From Flagellimonas marinaquae (GTDB taxonomy: Bacteria > Bacteroidota > Bacteroidia > Flavobacteriales > Flavobacteriaceae): DNA of 64,000 nucleotides. The notes beneath the pieces are model-generated. The model saw nothing but the letters and a program-made list of their open reading frames with translations, did not search any database and had not been told where the DNA came from. The position numbers and the translations under genes are program-made. Shown here piece by piece: positions 8,744-17,345 of the stretch (position 1 is its first letter; each line of letters begins with the position of its first letter). The stretch spans positions 139,687 through 203,686 of the forward strand of contig NZ_RZMZ01000014.1 of NCBI RefSeq assembly GCF_003992675.1, in the 5' to 3' direction.

Positions 8744-8765
8744 TCGTGCGATATTTTTTAAGCCA

Positions 8766-9740
8766 ATGAAAAAGAACATTGCCATCATCATGGGCGGCTA
8801 TTCCAGTGAATACGCGATTTCTATCAAAAGCGGAAATGTGGTGTACAAGTATTTGGACAGGGACAAATACAATCCTTACCGAATAGTCATCACTCGCGAA
8901 AGGTGGTTTTATATGGATGATAACAATCAGGATTATACTGTGGAAAAAGCTGATTTCAGCCTTATCGTCGATAGCAACAAGATTACATTTGACTGTGTTT
9001 TCAACGCCATACATGGTACACCGGGAGAAGATGGATTGATGCAGGCCTATTTTGAACTTTTGGGTATTCCGCATACCTCATGCAATCACTATGAAGCCGC
9101 ACTTACCTTTAACAAAAGAGATGTATTAAGCACTTTGAAACCTTATGGGGTACCCTGTGCCATCTCTTACTTTTTGAACAAGGGCCAAGATGTGGATGCC
9201 GATGCCATAGTGGAAAAAGTAGGGTTGCCCTGCTTTGTAAAAGCGAATCGAGCGGGCAGTAGTTATGGGGTTTCGAAGGTATACCAAAAAGAGGAATTGG
9301 ACCAGGCCATAGAAAACGCATTTAAGGAAGACACACAGATTATCATAGAATCTTTTTTGGATGGTACCGAAGTCTCTGTCGGTGTCATCACTTATAATAA
9401 TAAGGTAACCGTGCTACCCGCAACGGAAATTATTTCGGAAAACGACTTTTTTGATTTCGAGGCCAAATATTTGGGCAAGTCCAAGGAAATCACCCCGGCA
9501 AGAATATCAGAAAAGCAGGAATCCAATGTCCGGAAATTGGCCGAGTTCATTTATAAAACATTGGGATTGAAGGGGTATACCCGAAGTGAGTTCATTTTTA
9601 TTGGGGATGTACCTCATCTGTTGGAAATAAACACAACTCCTGGACTGACAGAAGAAAGTCTGCTACCACAGCAAGCCAAAACGGCTGGAATTTCCCTAGA
9701 AGACCTTTTTGACAGTGCGATTGTTGAAGCTTTGCGCTAG
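8766..9740 (+). CDS. ddl: D-alanine--D-alanine ligase
   Basis: Ddl joins two D-alanines with ATP to make the dipeptide end of the peptidoglycan stem. The 324-residue ATP-grasp protein has the N-terminal MGGYSSEYAISIKSG loop, FNAIHGTPGEDG for substrate binding, ATP-grasp lid residues (CFVKANRAGSSYGVSKV) and the C-terminal metal and dipeptide-binding segment LEINTTPGLTEESLLPQQA. The length is typical of the flavobacterial form. It diverges from the PASTA gene across a 79-bp region and is followed 33 bp later by coaD. Confidence 0.97.
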   Translation: MKKNIAIIMGGYSSEYAISIKSGNVVYKYLDRDKYNPYRIVITRERWFYMDDNNQDYTVEKADFSLIVDSNKITFDCVFNAIHGTPGEDGLMQAYFELLGIPHTSCNHYEAALTFNKRDVLSTLKPYGVPCAISYFLNKGQDVDADAIVEKVGLPCFVKANRAGSSYGVSKVYQKEELDQAIENAFKEDTQIIIESFLDGTEVSVGVITYNNKVTVLPATEIISENDFFDFEAKYLGKSKEITPARISEKQESNVRKLAEFIYKTLGLKGYTRSEFIFIGDVPHLLEINTTPGLTEESLLPQQAKTAGISLEDLFDSAIVEALR

Positions 9741-9773
9741 AAACCGTATTTTTAAAAAACTTTAAATTACAAC

Positions 9774-10232
9774 ATGAGACGCGCACTCTTCCCCGGTTCC
9801 TTTGACCCATTGACATTAGGCCACTACGATATCATTAAAAGAGGGATTACCCTTTTTGATGAACTGGTCATAGCCATAGGAATCAATGCCGATAAAACCT
9901 ACATGTTTTCCCTGGAAGAACGTATTAGGTTTATTGAAGAGGCCTTCAAGGACGAACCCAAGATTAAAGTGACCACCTATCAGGGGCTCACAGTGGATTT
10001 TTGCAAAAAAATCGGTGCCAATTTTATTCTAAGGGGATTACGCAATCCTGCGGATTTTGAGTTTGAAAAGGCCATAGCCCACACCAACCGAAAGCTTTCT
10101 GAAATCGAAACGGTCTTCCTGTTGACCTCTTCGGGCAAATCTTACATCAGCTCTTCCATAGTTAGGGACGTTATCCGAAATGGCGGGGACTACTCGGGCT
10201 TGGTTCCGGAAACGGTCGTGGTCAAATCCTAG
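9774..10232 (+). CDS. coaD: Phosphopantetheine adenylyltransferase
   Basis: CoaD transfers AMP to 4'-phosphopantetheine, the penultimate step of coenzyme A synthesis. The 152-residue nucleotidyltransferase opens with MRRALFPGSFDPLTLGHYDI, containing the (H/T)xGH ATP motif. It continues with the substrate-binding RGLRNPADFEFE and the C-terminal ISSSIVRDV motif. Length and motif order are canonical. It lies 33 bp downstream of ddl, probably in the same transcript. The 193 bp that follow hold only an AT-rich palindrome (10244-10255) and no convincing terminator. Confidence 0.97.
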   Translation: MRRALFPGSFDPLTLGHYDIIKRGITLFDELVIAIGINADKTYMFSLEERIRFIEEAFKDEPKIKVTTYQGLTVDFCKKIGANFILRGLRNPADFEFEKAIAHTNRKLSEIETVFLLTSSGKSYISSSIVRDVIRNGGDYSGLVPETVVVKS

Positions 10233-10369
10233 TGACCTATTTTACTAAATTTAGTTTTTGTAGGTTTTTTCTTTCTTTTTCTAAAACAACAGACTAGGTT
10301 TAAACTAACAAATACAACACCGTGCGTTACTTTCACAACAATAAAAACTGTAATTCGGACAAATAACTC

Positions 10370-10377
10370 TACTTTGG
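10370..10377 (+). promoter_or_regulatory. Candidate variant -7 element TACTTTGG upstream of the PAS kinase
   Basis: This is the same octamer context as upstream of ddl (TACTTTGGTC). It leaves a 48-nt leader to the TTG start at 10426. No -33 TTG is visible at normal spacing. Confidence 0.3.
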
Positions 10378-10425
10378 TCAGAAATTTCTTAGAAGGTAGA
10401 ACGTTTTTTAAACATCCCCCTAGTT

Positions 10426-12252
10426 TTGAAAGCAGTTGAGAGAGTTGACCCATTTTATGTTTTGAAACAGTTGCTCAAGGCAACGGCGCTTATTTCCCAA
10501 GAAGGCGCTCTTTTGGATGCTTCTTGCTCTTGGCTGGAAATGTTTGGAATTCCTTCCCTTACTGAGGGTAAGGGTCCCGAAATATTCACCTTGTTCCCAG
10601 AGGATATCGAACTGAGAAGGAAGCTCAAGGAAAACAAATCCTTTACCCTAGAGCATACCATTACAGCAAATTATATTACCCAACACTTAAAAAGCTATTT
10701 TGCCCCTTGGTTCGATGAAAAGGAAAATGTAATCGGAACCATCATTCAAACGGACGATATTACTTCTGAAATAAAAAAACAGGAAGAAATAGACTGGCTC
10801 AAAAACATACTGGAAACCAAGGTAGAGGTTTCCAAAACGGGCTGGTGGGAATACGATGTAAATACCGAGGAGCTTTTTTGGTGCAGGGAAACCAAGAGGA
10901 TACATCAGGTACCTGATAGCTATCAACCCACCGCTCAGGAAGGCATTAATTTCTTCAAATCCGGTTATAGCAGAAACAAAGTTTCCATGCTGTTCCATCG
11001 GTTGAACTCCAATCATCAATCCTACGACATCAATTTGTTGCTGGTTACCTATATGGGCCAAGAACGCTGGGTACGAATTACAGGAAAACCCATTGTGGAA
11101 AATGGAAAGACCGTTAAAGTTTTTGGGACCATCAAAGATGTGCATGAAGAGGTCATGGCCGAAACCCGTATAAAGGAAAACCAACAATTATTGCGCACTT
11201 TGGTGGACAGTCTTCCGCTCAACGTATATGTGAAGGACCTGGAATCCAGAAAGATTTTGGTCAACAAGAGTGAGTGCAATTATTTCGAGAAGTCTGCCGA
11301 AGAACTGATTGGAAAAACGGATTTTGATCTTTTTGAAAAGGAAGTTGCCCAAATGTCACGTGAGGAAGACATCCAAGTCATGAAAAACTTGACCCCAATT
11401 ATTGGAAAGGAGACCCAAAGTATCCTTAACGGTAAGGTCACCCACCATCTTACATCCAAAATCCCCTATTTTGATTTGGATGGCAAAGTATGTGGTCTTA
11501 TTGGGATGAGTTTGGACATTACCCATATGAAAAAGAAGGAGGAACAACTGCGAAGCCTCAATACAACTGCGGTCATGCAGAACCAAAAACTCATCAGCTT
11601 TGCACATATTGTTTCGCACAACCTTAGATCCCATTCCGCCAACTTTTCCATGTTGTTGGGATTTCTTGATGCTGAAAAGGATCCAACAGAAAGGCTTCGA
11701 TTGATAAAGATGCTGCGCCAAGCTTCCGATAATCTATTGGAAACCTTAGGCAACCTCAACCAAGTGGTAGATGTGAACTCAAACACCCTGGTCATCAAAA
11801 AACCCGTGCACTTACGCCACGCCGTGGTAAAGGTACTTCAAGATCAGTCTGGGCTTTTGGAGCACAACCGTGCACAGGTGGTGAACCATGTTCCCGAGCA
11901 CTTACAAATCCACTGTGTGCCCGCGTATCTGGATAGCATATTATTAAATTTAATATCAAACGCGGTCAAATACAAAAGTCCCGACCGAAAACTCCAGATT
12001 ACCATCGATGCCTTCGAATCCCAAAAAGGTATTGACCTGAGCATCTCCGATAATGGACTGGGAATTGATCTAAACAAATACGGAAATAAAATATTTGGAA
12101 TGTACAAAACGTTCCACAACAGAGAAGATGCCAAAGGCTTTGGACTTTATTTGGTAAAGAACCAGATCGAAGCCATGGGCGGAAGTATAACAGTGCAGAG
12201 TGAAGTAGACAAAGGCACTACATTCAATGTAAGTTTTAATGAAGAAAGTTAG
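10426..12252 (+). CDS. Cytoplasmic PAS-domain sensor histidine kinase
   Basis: This 608-residue kinase has no transmembrane segment. It shows an N-terminal PAS-like region (about 10-115), a second with a PAC tail (120-245, ending KVFGTIKDVHEE) and a third (250-380, VYVKDLESRKILVNK). A dimerisation segment follows with the phospho-acceptor histidine in FAHIVSHNLRSHSANF. A HATPase_c domain completes it, with an N box (LILLNLISNAVKY, reading LDSILLNL), DNGLGID, and GFGLYLVKNQIEAMGG. The start is TTG: an in-frame stop at 10390 leaves no ATG upstream, and the next internal methionine would cut into the first PAS region. The downstream response regulator overlaps it by 14 bp, so the two form a translationally coupled two-component pair. 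The signal is unknown. Confidence 0.92.
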   Translation: MKAVERVDPFYVLKQLLKATALISQEGALLDASCSWLEMFGIPSLTEGKGPEIFTLFPEDIELRRKLKENKSFTLEHTITANYITQHLKSYFAPWFDEKENVIGTIIQTDDITSEIKKQEEIDWLKNILETKVEVSKTGWWEYDVNTEELFWCRETKRIHQVPDSYQPTAQEGINFFKSGYSRNKVSMLFHRLNSNHQSYDINLLLVTYMGQERWVRITGKPIVENGKTVKVFGTIKDVHEEVMAETRIKENQQLLRTLVDSLPLNVYVKDLESRKILVNKSECNYFEKSAEELIGKTDFDLFEKEVAQMSREEDIQVMKNLTPIIGKETQSILNGKVTHHLTSKIPYFDLDGKVCGLIGMSLDITHMKKKEEQLRSLNTTAVMQNQKLISFAHIVSHNLRSHSANFSMLLGFLDAEKDPTERLRLIKMLRQASDNLLETLGNLNQVVDVNSNTLVIKKPVHLRHAVVKVLQDQSGLLEHNRAQVVNHVPEHLQIHCVPAYLDSILLNLISNAVKYKSPDRKLQITIDAFESQKGIDLSISDNGLGIDLNKYGNKIFGMYKTFHNREDAKGFGLYLVKNQIEAMGGSITVQSEVDKGTTFNVSFNEES

Positions 12253-12652
12253 TTGTATTTTTATTGTGGACGATGACCCCATAACTGTATTTGGCATCAA
12301 AAAAATGTTGAAGTCGGTAGCGGAATGCGATGACATCCAAATTTTTCAAAATGGCCACGAGGCCCATGAAGCACTGAAGGAAAGGAACAATACCGGAGGG
12401 ACCATTCCCGAGGTTATCTTTTTGGACATCAACATGCCCATTATGGACGGCTGGGAGTTTTTGGACGCAATGATTGAACTGGACATCAAAGAACAGATTG
12501 TGATCAATATGATCACGTCTTCCATAGACCCCTTGGATCATAAAAAATGGGCAGAATTTAAGGACCGTTGCCCCTATCCTCTCCATTTTAAGAACAAACC
12601 CATTTTTAAAATCGAATCAAACGACCTTGGTTGCATGGAGATTGCTTCATAG
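12239..12652 (+). CDS. Single-domain response regulator
   Basis: This 137-residue receiver domain has no output domain. The acidic pocket is VDDDP near the start, the phospho-acceptor aspartate sits in VIFLDINMPIMDGWEF, and a switch threonine/serine (MITSS) and a conserved lysine (FKNKPI) follow. It is therefore a CheY-like phospho-relay or protein-interaction partner. Its ATG lies inside the 3' end of the PAS kinase gene (14-bp overlap), which makes that kinase its likely phosphodonor. The target is not evident. Confidence 0.93.
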   Translation: MKKVSCIFIVDDDPITVFGIKKMLKSVAECDDIQIFQNGHEAHEALKERNNTGGTIPEVIFLDINMPIMDGWEFLDAMIELDIKEQIVINMITSSIDPLDHKKWAEFKDRCPYPLHFKNKPIFKIESNDLGCMEIAS

Positions 12653-12674
12653 ATCATAATATTCTGTATTTTTG
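12642..12674 (+). promoter_or_regulatory. Promoter for the M14 peptidase gene (TTG-N22-TATTTTTG)
   Basis: TTG at 12642-12644 and TATTTTTG at 12667-12674 fit the two Bacteroidota promoter boxes with 22-nt spacing. It overlaps the end of the response regulator gene and gives a leader of roughly 40-47 nt before the TTG start of the next gene. Confidence 0.6.
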
Positions 12675-12721
12675 GCACTTGCAAGTACACATTTTGTGCA
12701 ACCTAAAGTTCCCAAAGCATT

Positions 12722-14521
12722 TTGAAGCAGATTATTCTTTTTTCGGCCGTAGTGTTCCTGATGTCCTGTAAATCCGAAACGCAGGACGAAAAGTCCTCGT
12801 ACCCTACCCATTACGAACTTTCCGAGGGCAAGGAAACCGCAACCTATCAGCAGACCATTGATTATTATATGGCCTTGGCTCGCGAATTTCCGGAAATCAA
12901 CATTCAGACCATTGGCAAAACGGACAGCGGCTACCCCCTGCATACCGTTACCTTTAACCCTGATGCGGACTTTAATTTTGAAAATATCCGCAAGGAAAAG
13001 ACCATCATCCTTATCAATAATGGGATACATCCCGGGGAAAGTGATGGAATCGATGCCACCATGATGCTTTACCGTGACTTGGCCACAGGTGAATTGAAAG
13101 CTCCAAAGAACACCGTATTGGTCACGATTCCGATTTATAATGTTGGAGGGGCACTCAACCGGAACTCGACTACCCGAGCCAACCAAAACGGACCTGAAGC
13201 CTATGGGTTTAGGGGCAACGCCCGAAATTACGACCTAAACCGCGACTTCATTAAAATGGATACCCAAAACGCCAAGACATTTGCCCAAATATTCCATATG
13301 GTAAAGCCAGATGTTTTTGTGGACAACCATGTAAGCAACGGTGCCGATTACCAATACACCTTGACCCATTTGTTCACACAGCACAACAAATTGGGTGGTG
13401 AAATGGGCGAATACCTCCATGATACCTTTATGCCAGGACTTGAACAATCCTTGATCGAAAAGGAGTGGGACATCACACCTTATGTAAATGTGTTCAATGT
13501 TCCGCCAGAGGTAGGTTTTAGCCAATTTATGGACCATCCGCGATACTCCACAGGGTACACCACTCTTTGGAGCACTTTGGGGCTTATGGTCGAGACGCAT
13601 ATGCTAAAACCCTACCAACAACGTGTGGAAGGCACCTATGCTTTGATGGAAAGCTTGATCGACGTGGTGGAAAAGGAGCACAATACCATAAAAACACTCC
13701 GTAAGAAGACTTTGGAGAGCAACTTGGACCTTTCCGAGTATTACTTTAATTGGCAGGTAGATACAACCCAAAGCAGCACCCTGAACTTTAAGGGCTTCGA
13801 GGCAGAACGCTTTACCAGCGAAGTCACAGGCCTACCACGTTTAAAATACAATCGGGAAAAGCCCTTTACGAAGGAGACGGTTTATCAAGATTATTTTTAC
13901 CCAAAGGATACGGTCAGTGTCCCCGATGCCTACATAGTAAAGCGGAGTTGGATGAAGGTAATCGAACGCTTGGATGCGAACAAGATACAATACATGCCCA
14001 TAAAAAAGGACACCACACTTTCTGTCGAAGTCTATCATATTGAATCATACGACACTAGAAATTCACCCTACGAAGGACACTATCTCCACTCCGAAACAAA
14101 GGTGACCACAACAGTGAAGGACATCCATTTTAGGGAAGGTGATCTCTGGGTACCAACCCATCAACCCGGTATTCGCTACCTCATGGAAACCTTGGAGCCA
14201 CAAGGCGTGGATTCCTTCTTCAACTGGAACTTTTTTGATACCATGCTACAGCGCAAGGAAGGCTTTTCCCCTTATGTGTTTGAAGATGTTGCTTTGGATA
14301 TGCTACAAAAGGATACACTATTGTTGCAGGAGTTTGAAGCAAAAAAAGAGGAAGACCTCAACTTTTCCAATAATTGGTATGCTCAGCTCAATTGGATTTT
14401 TGAACGATCCGTACATTTTGAAGAAGCCTTTTTGACCTATCCCATTTACAGGGTGGCCAAAAATAGTGAGGCTGCTGGACTGTTCCCTAATCAAAGGGCC
14501 AATCCTGGAACAAGACCTTAA
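12722..14521 (+). CDS. M14 family zinc carboxypeptidase, lipoprotein
   Basis: This 599-residue protein starts with a lipoprotein signal (MKQIILFSAVVFLMSC, lipobox cysteine at residue 16), so it is probably anchored in the envelope facing the periplasm or surface. Zinc ligands of the M14 family are visible as GIHPGESDG (HxxE) and DNHVSNGAD (histidine), with the substrate-binding arginine in RNYDLNRDF and a candidate catalytic glutamate in MVETHML. A C-terminal extension of over 250 residues is typical of large flavobacterial members. The only fitting start is TTG at 12722, which gives a complete signal peptide. The 3' end overlaps the convergent NUDIX gene by 35 bp. Confidence 0.87.
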   Translation: MKQIILFSAVVFLMSCKSETQDEKSSYPTHYELSEGKETATYQQTIDYYMALAREFPEINIQTIGKTDSGYPLHTVTFNPDADFNFENIRKEKTIILINNGIHPGESDGIDATMMLYRDLATGELKAPKNTVLVTIPIYNVGGALNRNSTTRANQNGPEAYGFRGNARNYDLNRDFIKMDTQNAKTFAQIFHMVKPDVFVDNHVSNGADYQYTLTHLFTQHNKLGGEMGEYLHDTFMPGLEQSLIEKEWDITPYVNVFNVPPEVGFSQFMDHPRYSTGYTTLWSTLGLMVETHMLKPYQQRVEGTYALMESLIDVVEKEHNTIKTLRKKTLESNLDLSEYYFNWQVDTTQSSTLNFKGFEAERFTSEVTGLPRLKYNREKPFTKETVYQDYFYPKDTVSVPDAYIVKRSWMKVIERLDANKIQYMPIKKDTTLSVEVYHIESYDTRNSPYEGHYLHSETKVTTTVKDIHFREGDLWVPTHQPGIRYLMETLEPQGVDSFFNWNFFDTMLQRKEGFSPYVFEDVALDMLQKDTLLLQEFEAKKEEDLNFSNNWYAQLNWIFERSVHFEEAFLTYPIYRVAKNSEAAGLFPNQRANPGTRP

Positions 14522-15086
14522 TATTATGGTATGAGTTTTTTAAGGCCTTTTTGGTCTTTCGGGCACCCTTCCATTTTACCTTTTTGATACCCTCCGATTT
14601 TTCAGCCACCAATTTACCTGTATAATCGGTGGACATGATGAACCAGTGCGTCTGCTTCAATCGGTACTCGCCATTGCGTTTAAAAATATGGTAGGTAGTA
14701 TGCAGGAACCGTTCGATGACCAAATTTTTCGCCCCCGTTTCCTCTTCCACTTCCCGCAACGCTGCACTTTCTATGGACTCCCCCTTGTCCACCTTACCTT
14801 TGGGCAGGTCCCATTTGCCATTTCTGTAAATAAAAAGCACCTTCCCTTTTTTATTGATGACAAAACCACCACCAGCAACCACCACTGGAATCTTGTGCAT
14901 GAACAGTTTTAAAATCTTTTTGTCATCTGGATGATATAAATAAGCCCTCTTTAGCTTCTTTTTGGACAATAGGTGGATTGCCTCGACAATGGAATCACCA
15001 TCCAGAGAAAACAAATTACCATTGGAGTCTGGAGGGCGCTCGTTTGTCAAAATCAGTGGAGCCTCATTCACAAAAACTTCATACAT
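14487..15086 (-). CDS. NUDIX hydrolase
   Basis: The 199-residue protein carries a Nudix box in its middle: GKVDKGES, then seven residues, then REVEEETGA, giving the G-x5-E-x7-REUxEExGU metal-binding pattern. The N-terminal 60 residues (MYEVFVNEAPLIL..) are a separate conserved extension. It should hydrolyse a nucleoside diphosphate linked to X; the substrate is unknown. It diverges from pyrE with only 7 bp between the start codons, so its promoter must lie in pyrE or overlap the start. This makes a nucleotide-metabolism link with pyrE plausible but unproven. Confidence 0.93.
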   Translation of the reverse strand: MYEVFVNEAPLILTNERPPDSNGNLFSLDGDSIVEAIHLLSKKKLKRAYLYHPDDKKILKLFMHKIPVVVAGGGFVINKKGKVLFIYRNGKWDLPKGKVDKGESIESAALREVEEETGAKNLVIERFLHTTYHIFKRNGEYRLKQTHWFIMSTDYTGKLVAEKSEGIKKVKWKGARKTKKALKNSYHNIKVLFQDWPFD

Positions 15087-15089
15087 TTG
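15082..15089 (+). promoter_or_regulatory. -7 element TACATTTG directly before pyrE
   Basis: This exact TAnnTTTG match ends 4 nt before the pyrE ATG and overlaps the first codon of the divergent NUDIX gene. If used, transcription would start at or next to the ATG, giving a leaderless mRNA. No TTG is present at the correct -33 spacing. Confidence 0.4.
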
Positions 15090-15093
15090 CGCA

Positions 15094-15735
15094 ATGGTTT
15101 TAGATAAGGGAATCGCAAAAAAAACAGCCGAGCTGTTATTACAAATTAATGCAATTAAGTTGGAACCTGAAAATCCTTTTACGTGGGCCTCAGGTTGGAA
15201 ATCTCCTATTTATTGCGATAATAGAATTATGCTTTCTTATCCCAAGGTAAGAAACTTTGTTCGAGAAGAAATTGCCAAACAGGTTGAAAACCTTTACGGA
15301 AAGCCCGATGTGATTGCAGGTGTGGCCACCGGCGCAATCGGAATTGGCATTTTGGTTGCCGAAGCATTGGGGCTCCCCTTTGTTTACGTAAGGCCAAAAC
15401 CTAAGGAGCACGGCCGACAAAATCAAATTGAAGGGTATTTTGAAGCCGGCCAAAGCGTGGTTGTCATCGAAGATTTGATCAGCACGGGCAACAGTAGCCT
15501 AAACGCCGTTCAGGCCTTGAAAGAGCAAAAGGCCGATATCAAGGGCATGATTGCCATTTTTACGTACGGCTTCCCCATTTCAACCGAAAACTTTGAAAAG
15601 GAAGGCGTGGAGTTGCATACCCTCTCCGACTACGAGAATTTGATAGAGCAAGCTTCCGACACCCATTACATTAAACAAGATCAATTACAGACCCTATTGG
15701 AGTGGAGGTCAAATCCACAAGAATGGAAATCATAA
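15094..15735 (+). CDS. pyrE: Orotate phosphoribosyltransferase
   Basis: PyrE joins orotate and PRPP to form OMP in pyrimidine synthesis. The 213-residue protein starts MVLDKGIAKKTAELLLQ and contains the substrate loop FTWASGWKSPIYCDNR, the GVATGAIGIG segment, the catalytic flexible loop (RPKPKEHGRQNQIEG) and the PRPP-binding motif VVVIEDLISTGNSS. The frame is open 44 codons further upstream through the antisense of the NUDIX gene, but alignment fixes the ATG at 15094. An SRPBCC gene follows after 7 bp and is probably co-transcribed. Confidence 0.96.
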   Translation: MVLDKGIAKKTAELLLQINAIKLEPENPFTWASGWKSPIYCDNRIMLSYPKVRNFVREEIAKQVENLYGKPDVIAGVATGAIGIGILVAEALGLPFVYVRPKPKEHGRQNQIEGYFEAGQSVVVIEDLISTGNSSLNAVQALKEQKADIKGMIAIFTYGFPISTENFEKEGVELHTLSDYENLIEQASDTHYIKQDQLQTLLEWRSNPQEWKS

Positions 15736-15742
15736 GTTTACC

Positions 15743-16141
15743 ATGCACATTGAAACCTCAAAAAAAATCGTATCCAAAAGTGATAAGGAAATATTTGAAT
15801 TCCTTACGGATATCAAAAACTTTAAAACCTTGATGCCCGAGAACATCGAAAAGTTCGAAGTATTGGACGAGAATACCTTTAAGTTTGCCTTAAAGGGCAT
15901 GCCGGAAATCGTACTACGGCTCAAGGAAGAACATCCAAACGAAAAGGTAGTTTTGGGTGCGGCCAGCGACAAATTACCGTTTACGCTCACGGCAGATATC
16001 AAAGCTATCGATGATAGCCAAAGTGAGGTAGGTCTAAGTTTTGAAGGAGAATTCAATGCCATGATGGCCATGATGATCAAAGGACCCATCACTAATTTTA
16101 TGGGAACCCTGTCCAACAATATGGACAAAATCGGTCAATAA
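15743..16141 (+). CDS. SRPBCC (START/Bet v1-like) family protein
   Basis: This 132-residue protein begins with the usual polyketide-cyclase/START-like pattern (SDKEIFEFLTDIKNFKTLMPENI). It ends with a long amphipathic helix (MMIKGPITNFMGTLSNNMDKIG) that closes the hydrophobic cavity of the fold. These proteins bind small hydrophobic ligands; the ligand cannot be predicted. It lies 7 bp behind pyrE and overlaps the end of the convergent birA by 7 bp. Confidence 0.82.
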   Translation: MHIETSKKIVSKSDKEIFEFLTDIKNFKTLMPENIEKFEVLDENTFKFALKGMPEIVLRLKEEHPNEKVVLGAASDKLPFTLTADIKAIDDSQSEVGLSFEGEFNAMMAMMIKGPITNFMGTLSNNMDKIGQ

Positions 16142-16878
16142 AGTAAGGTTACCTCCTTAAAATCAAATTCCTTTATAATTTGGTCCTCCAGCTCGATGAC
16201 CAACTTTCCTGAAGCGGACACCCTTCGGATGTAGCCCATAAACCGCTCCCCTTTTGCATTGGTAAATGTCGAGGGCTTATCCTTTCGGAACAACAACCTC
16301 TCGTAAGCAGGCAGTAACTGTGCTACCGTTTTTGCTTCGACCGTGTCCAATTGGAATTGAATACTGTCCAAAATGGTATGGAGAAGTTCGTCAAGATCGA
16401 AATTCCTTCCAGTGACCAATTTCAAGGAAGATGCTTTACCCAATTCACCAAAATCCGTTTGGTTCACATTAAGGCCTATGCCAATGACGGCTTCGCCAAT
16501 TTTGTTGCCCCTCAGCATATTTTCTATCAAAATACCACAGATTTTGCTGGAACCTGACATAATGTCGTTAGGCCATTTGATCTGTACATCGGGTATAGAT
16601 AGCTTGCCCAAGGCTTCATACATGGCCAAGGATACTGCGATGTTGAGCGCAAATTGATGTCGTACGCTCATGGCATCAAACTTTTTTAAAACACTGAATG
16701 TTAAGTTTTTACCCCCTTCAGAAGCCCAAACCGTATTCATTTGACCCCTGCCCTTGAGTTGGCTTTTGGTAACCACCACCGTATAATCCATAGGATTTTC
16801 CGATCGCAACAAATCCTTTAAAAAGAAATTTGTGGAATCCGTGGCATCAAGTTTGAGTATCTGAAATTGTTTTCCCAA
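16135..16878 (-). CDS. birA: Biotin--[acetyl-CoA-carboxylase] ligase
   Basis: This enzyme activates biotin with ATP and attaches it to the carrier protein of acetyl-CoA carboxylase. The 247 residues cover the catalytic domain only, with no N-terminal DNA-binding helix-turn-helix, so it should not act as a repressor. Key segments are DATDSTNFFLKD, the biotinyl-AMP loop KGRGQMNTVWAS, KWPNDI, KICGILIE and GIGLNVNQ, followed by a small C-terminal beta domain. It diverges from rsfS across 83 bp. Confidence 0.94.
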   Translation of the reverse strand: MGKQFQILKLDATDSTNFFLKDLLRSENPMDYTVVVTKSQLKGRGQMNTVWASEGGKNLTFSVLKKFDAMSVRHQFALNIAVSLAMYEALGKLSIPDVQIKWPNDIMSGSSKICGILIENMLRGNKIGEAVIGIGLNVNQTDFGELGKASSLKLVTGRNFDLDELLHTILDSIQFQLDTVEAKTVAQLLPAYERLLFRKDKPSTFTNAKGERFMGYIRRVSASGKLVIELEDQIIKEFDFKEVTLLY

Positions 16879-16933
16879 TGTAATAAGCCTTTACGATTTG
16901 TTAAAAACTAGGGCTAAGAAAACAAAAAAAACA

Positions 16934-16941
16934 TAACTTTG
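16934..16941 (+). promoter_or_regulatory. -7 element TAACTTTG for the rsfS-ftsH run
   Basis: This exact TAnnTTTG match lies 20 nt before the rsfS ATG in the birA/rsfS divergent region. No TTG box is found at 17-23 nt spacing. It is the most likely promoter for the run of genes to 21688. Confidence 0.55.
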
Positions 16942-16961
16942 TAAAAAACTAAACTTTTTGA

Positions 16962-17339
16962 ATGCAGAAAAAGAAAGCTAGCGCAGATGAATTGATTGCC
17001 TTGATCCTGGAAGGAATAGAAGACGTTAAAGGAGTTGACATAAATCTACTGGACCTGAGGGAAATCGAAAATACAGTTTGCGACTACTTCATCATCTGTA
17101 ACGGTACTTCCAACACACATGTGAACGCAATTGTATCTTCCGTGCAGAAAAAGGTCAGCAAGGCCCTGCAGGACAAACCATGGCATGTTGAAGGCTCAGA
17201 AAATGCCGAATGGGTGCTCATGGACTATGTCAACGTTGTCGTGCATGTATTTCAAAAACACAATAGGGAATTCTATGATATTGAGGGACTTTGGGGAGAT
17301 GCCAAAGTCACTATGGTGGAAAGCAGTTACAATTCTTAA
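16962..17339 (+). CDS. rsfS: Ribosome silencing factor RsfS
   Basis: RsfS binds ribosomal protein L14 and blocks joining of the subunits when translation should be low. The 125-residue DUF143 protein has the typical order: ADELIALILEGIEDVKG, CDYFIICNGTSNTHVNAI, PWHVEGSENAEWVLMDY and HNREFYDIEGLWGDA. It is the first gene of a same-strand run and is followed 6 bp later by ftsH, an arrangement I believe is common in Bacteroidota. Confidence 0.96.
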   Translation: MQKKKASADELIALILEGIEDVKGVDINLLDLREIENTVCDYFIICNGTSNTHVNAIVSSVQKKVSKALQDKPWHVEGSENAEWVLMDYVNVVVHVFQKHNREFYDIEGLWGDAKVTMVESSYNS

Positions 17340-17345
17340 GAAAAA

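Noticed and set aside
10244..10255. ACTAAATTTAGT palindrome followed by T-run after coaD
   Set aside because: It is an AT-only stem with no real loop, too weak to call a terminator.
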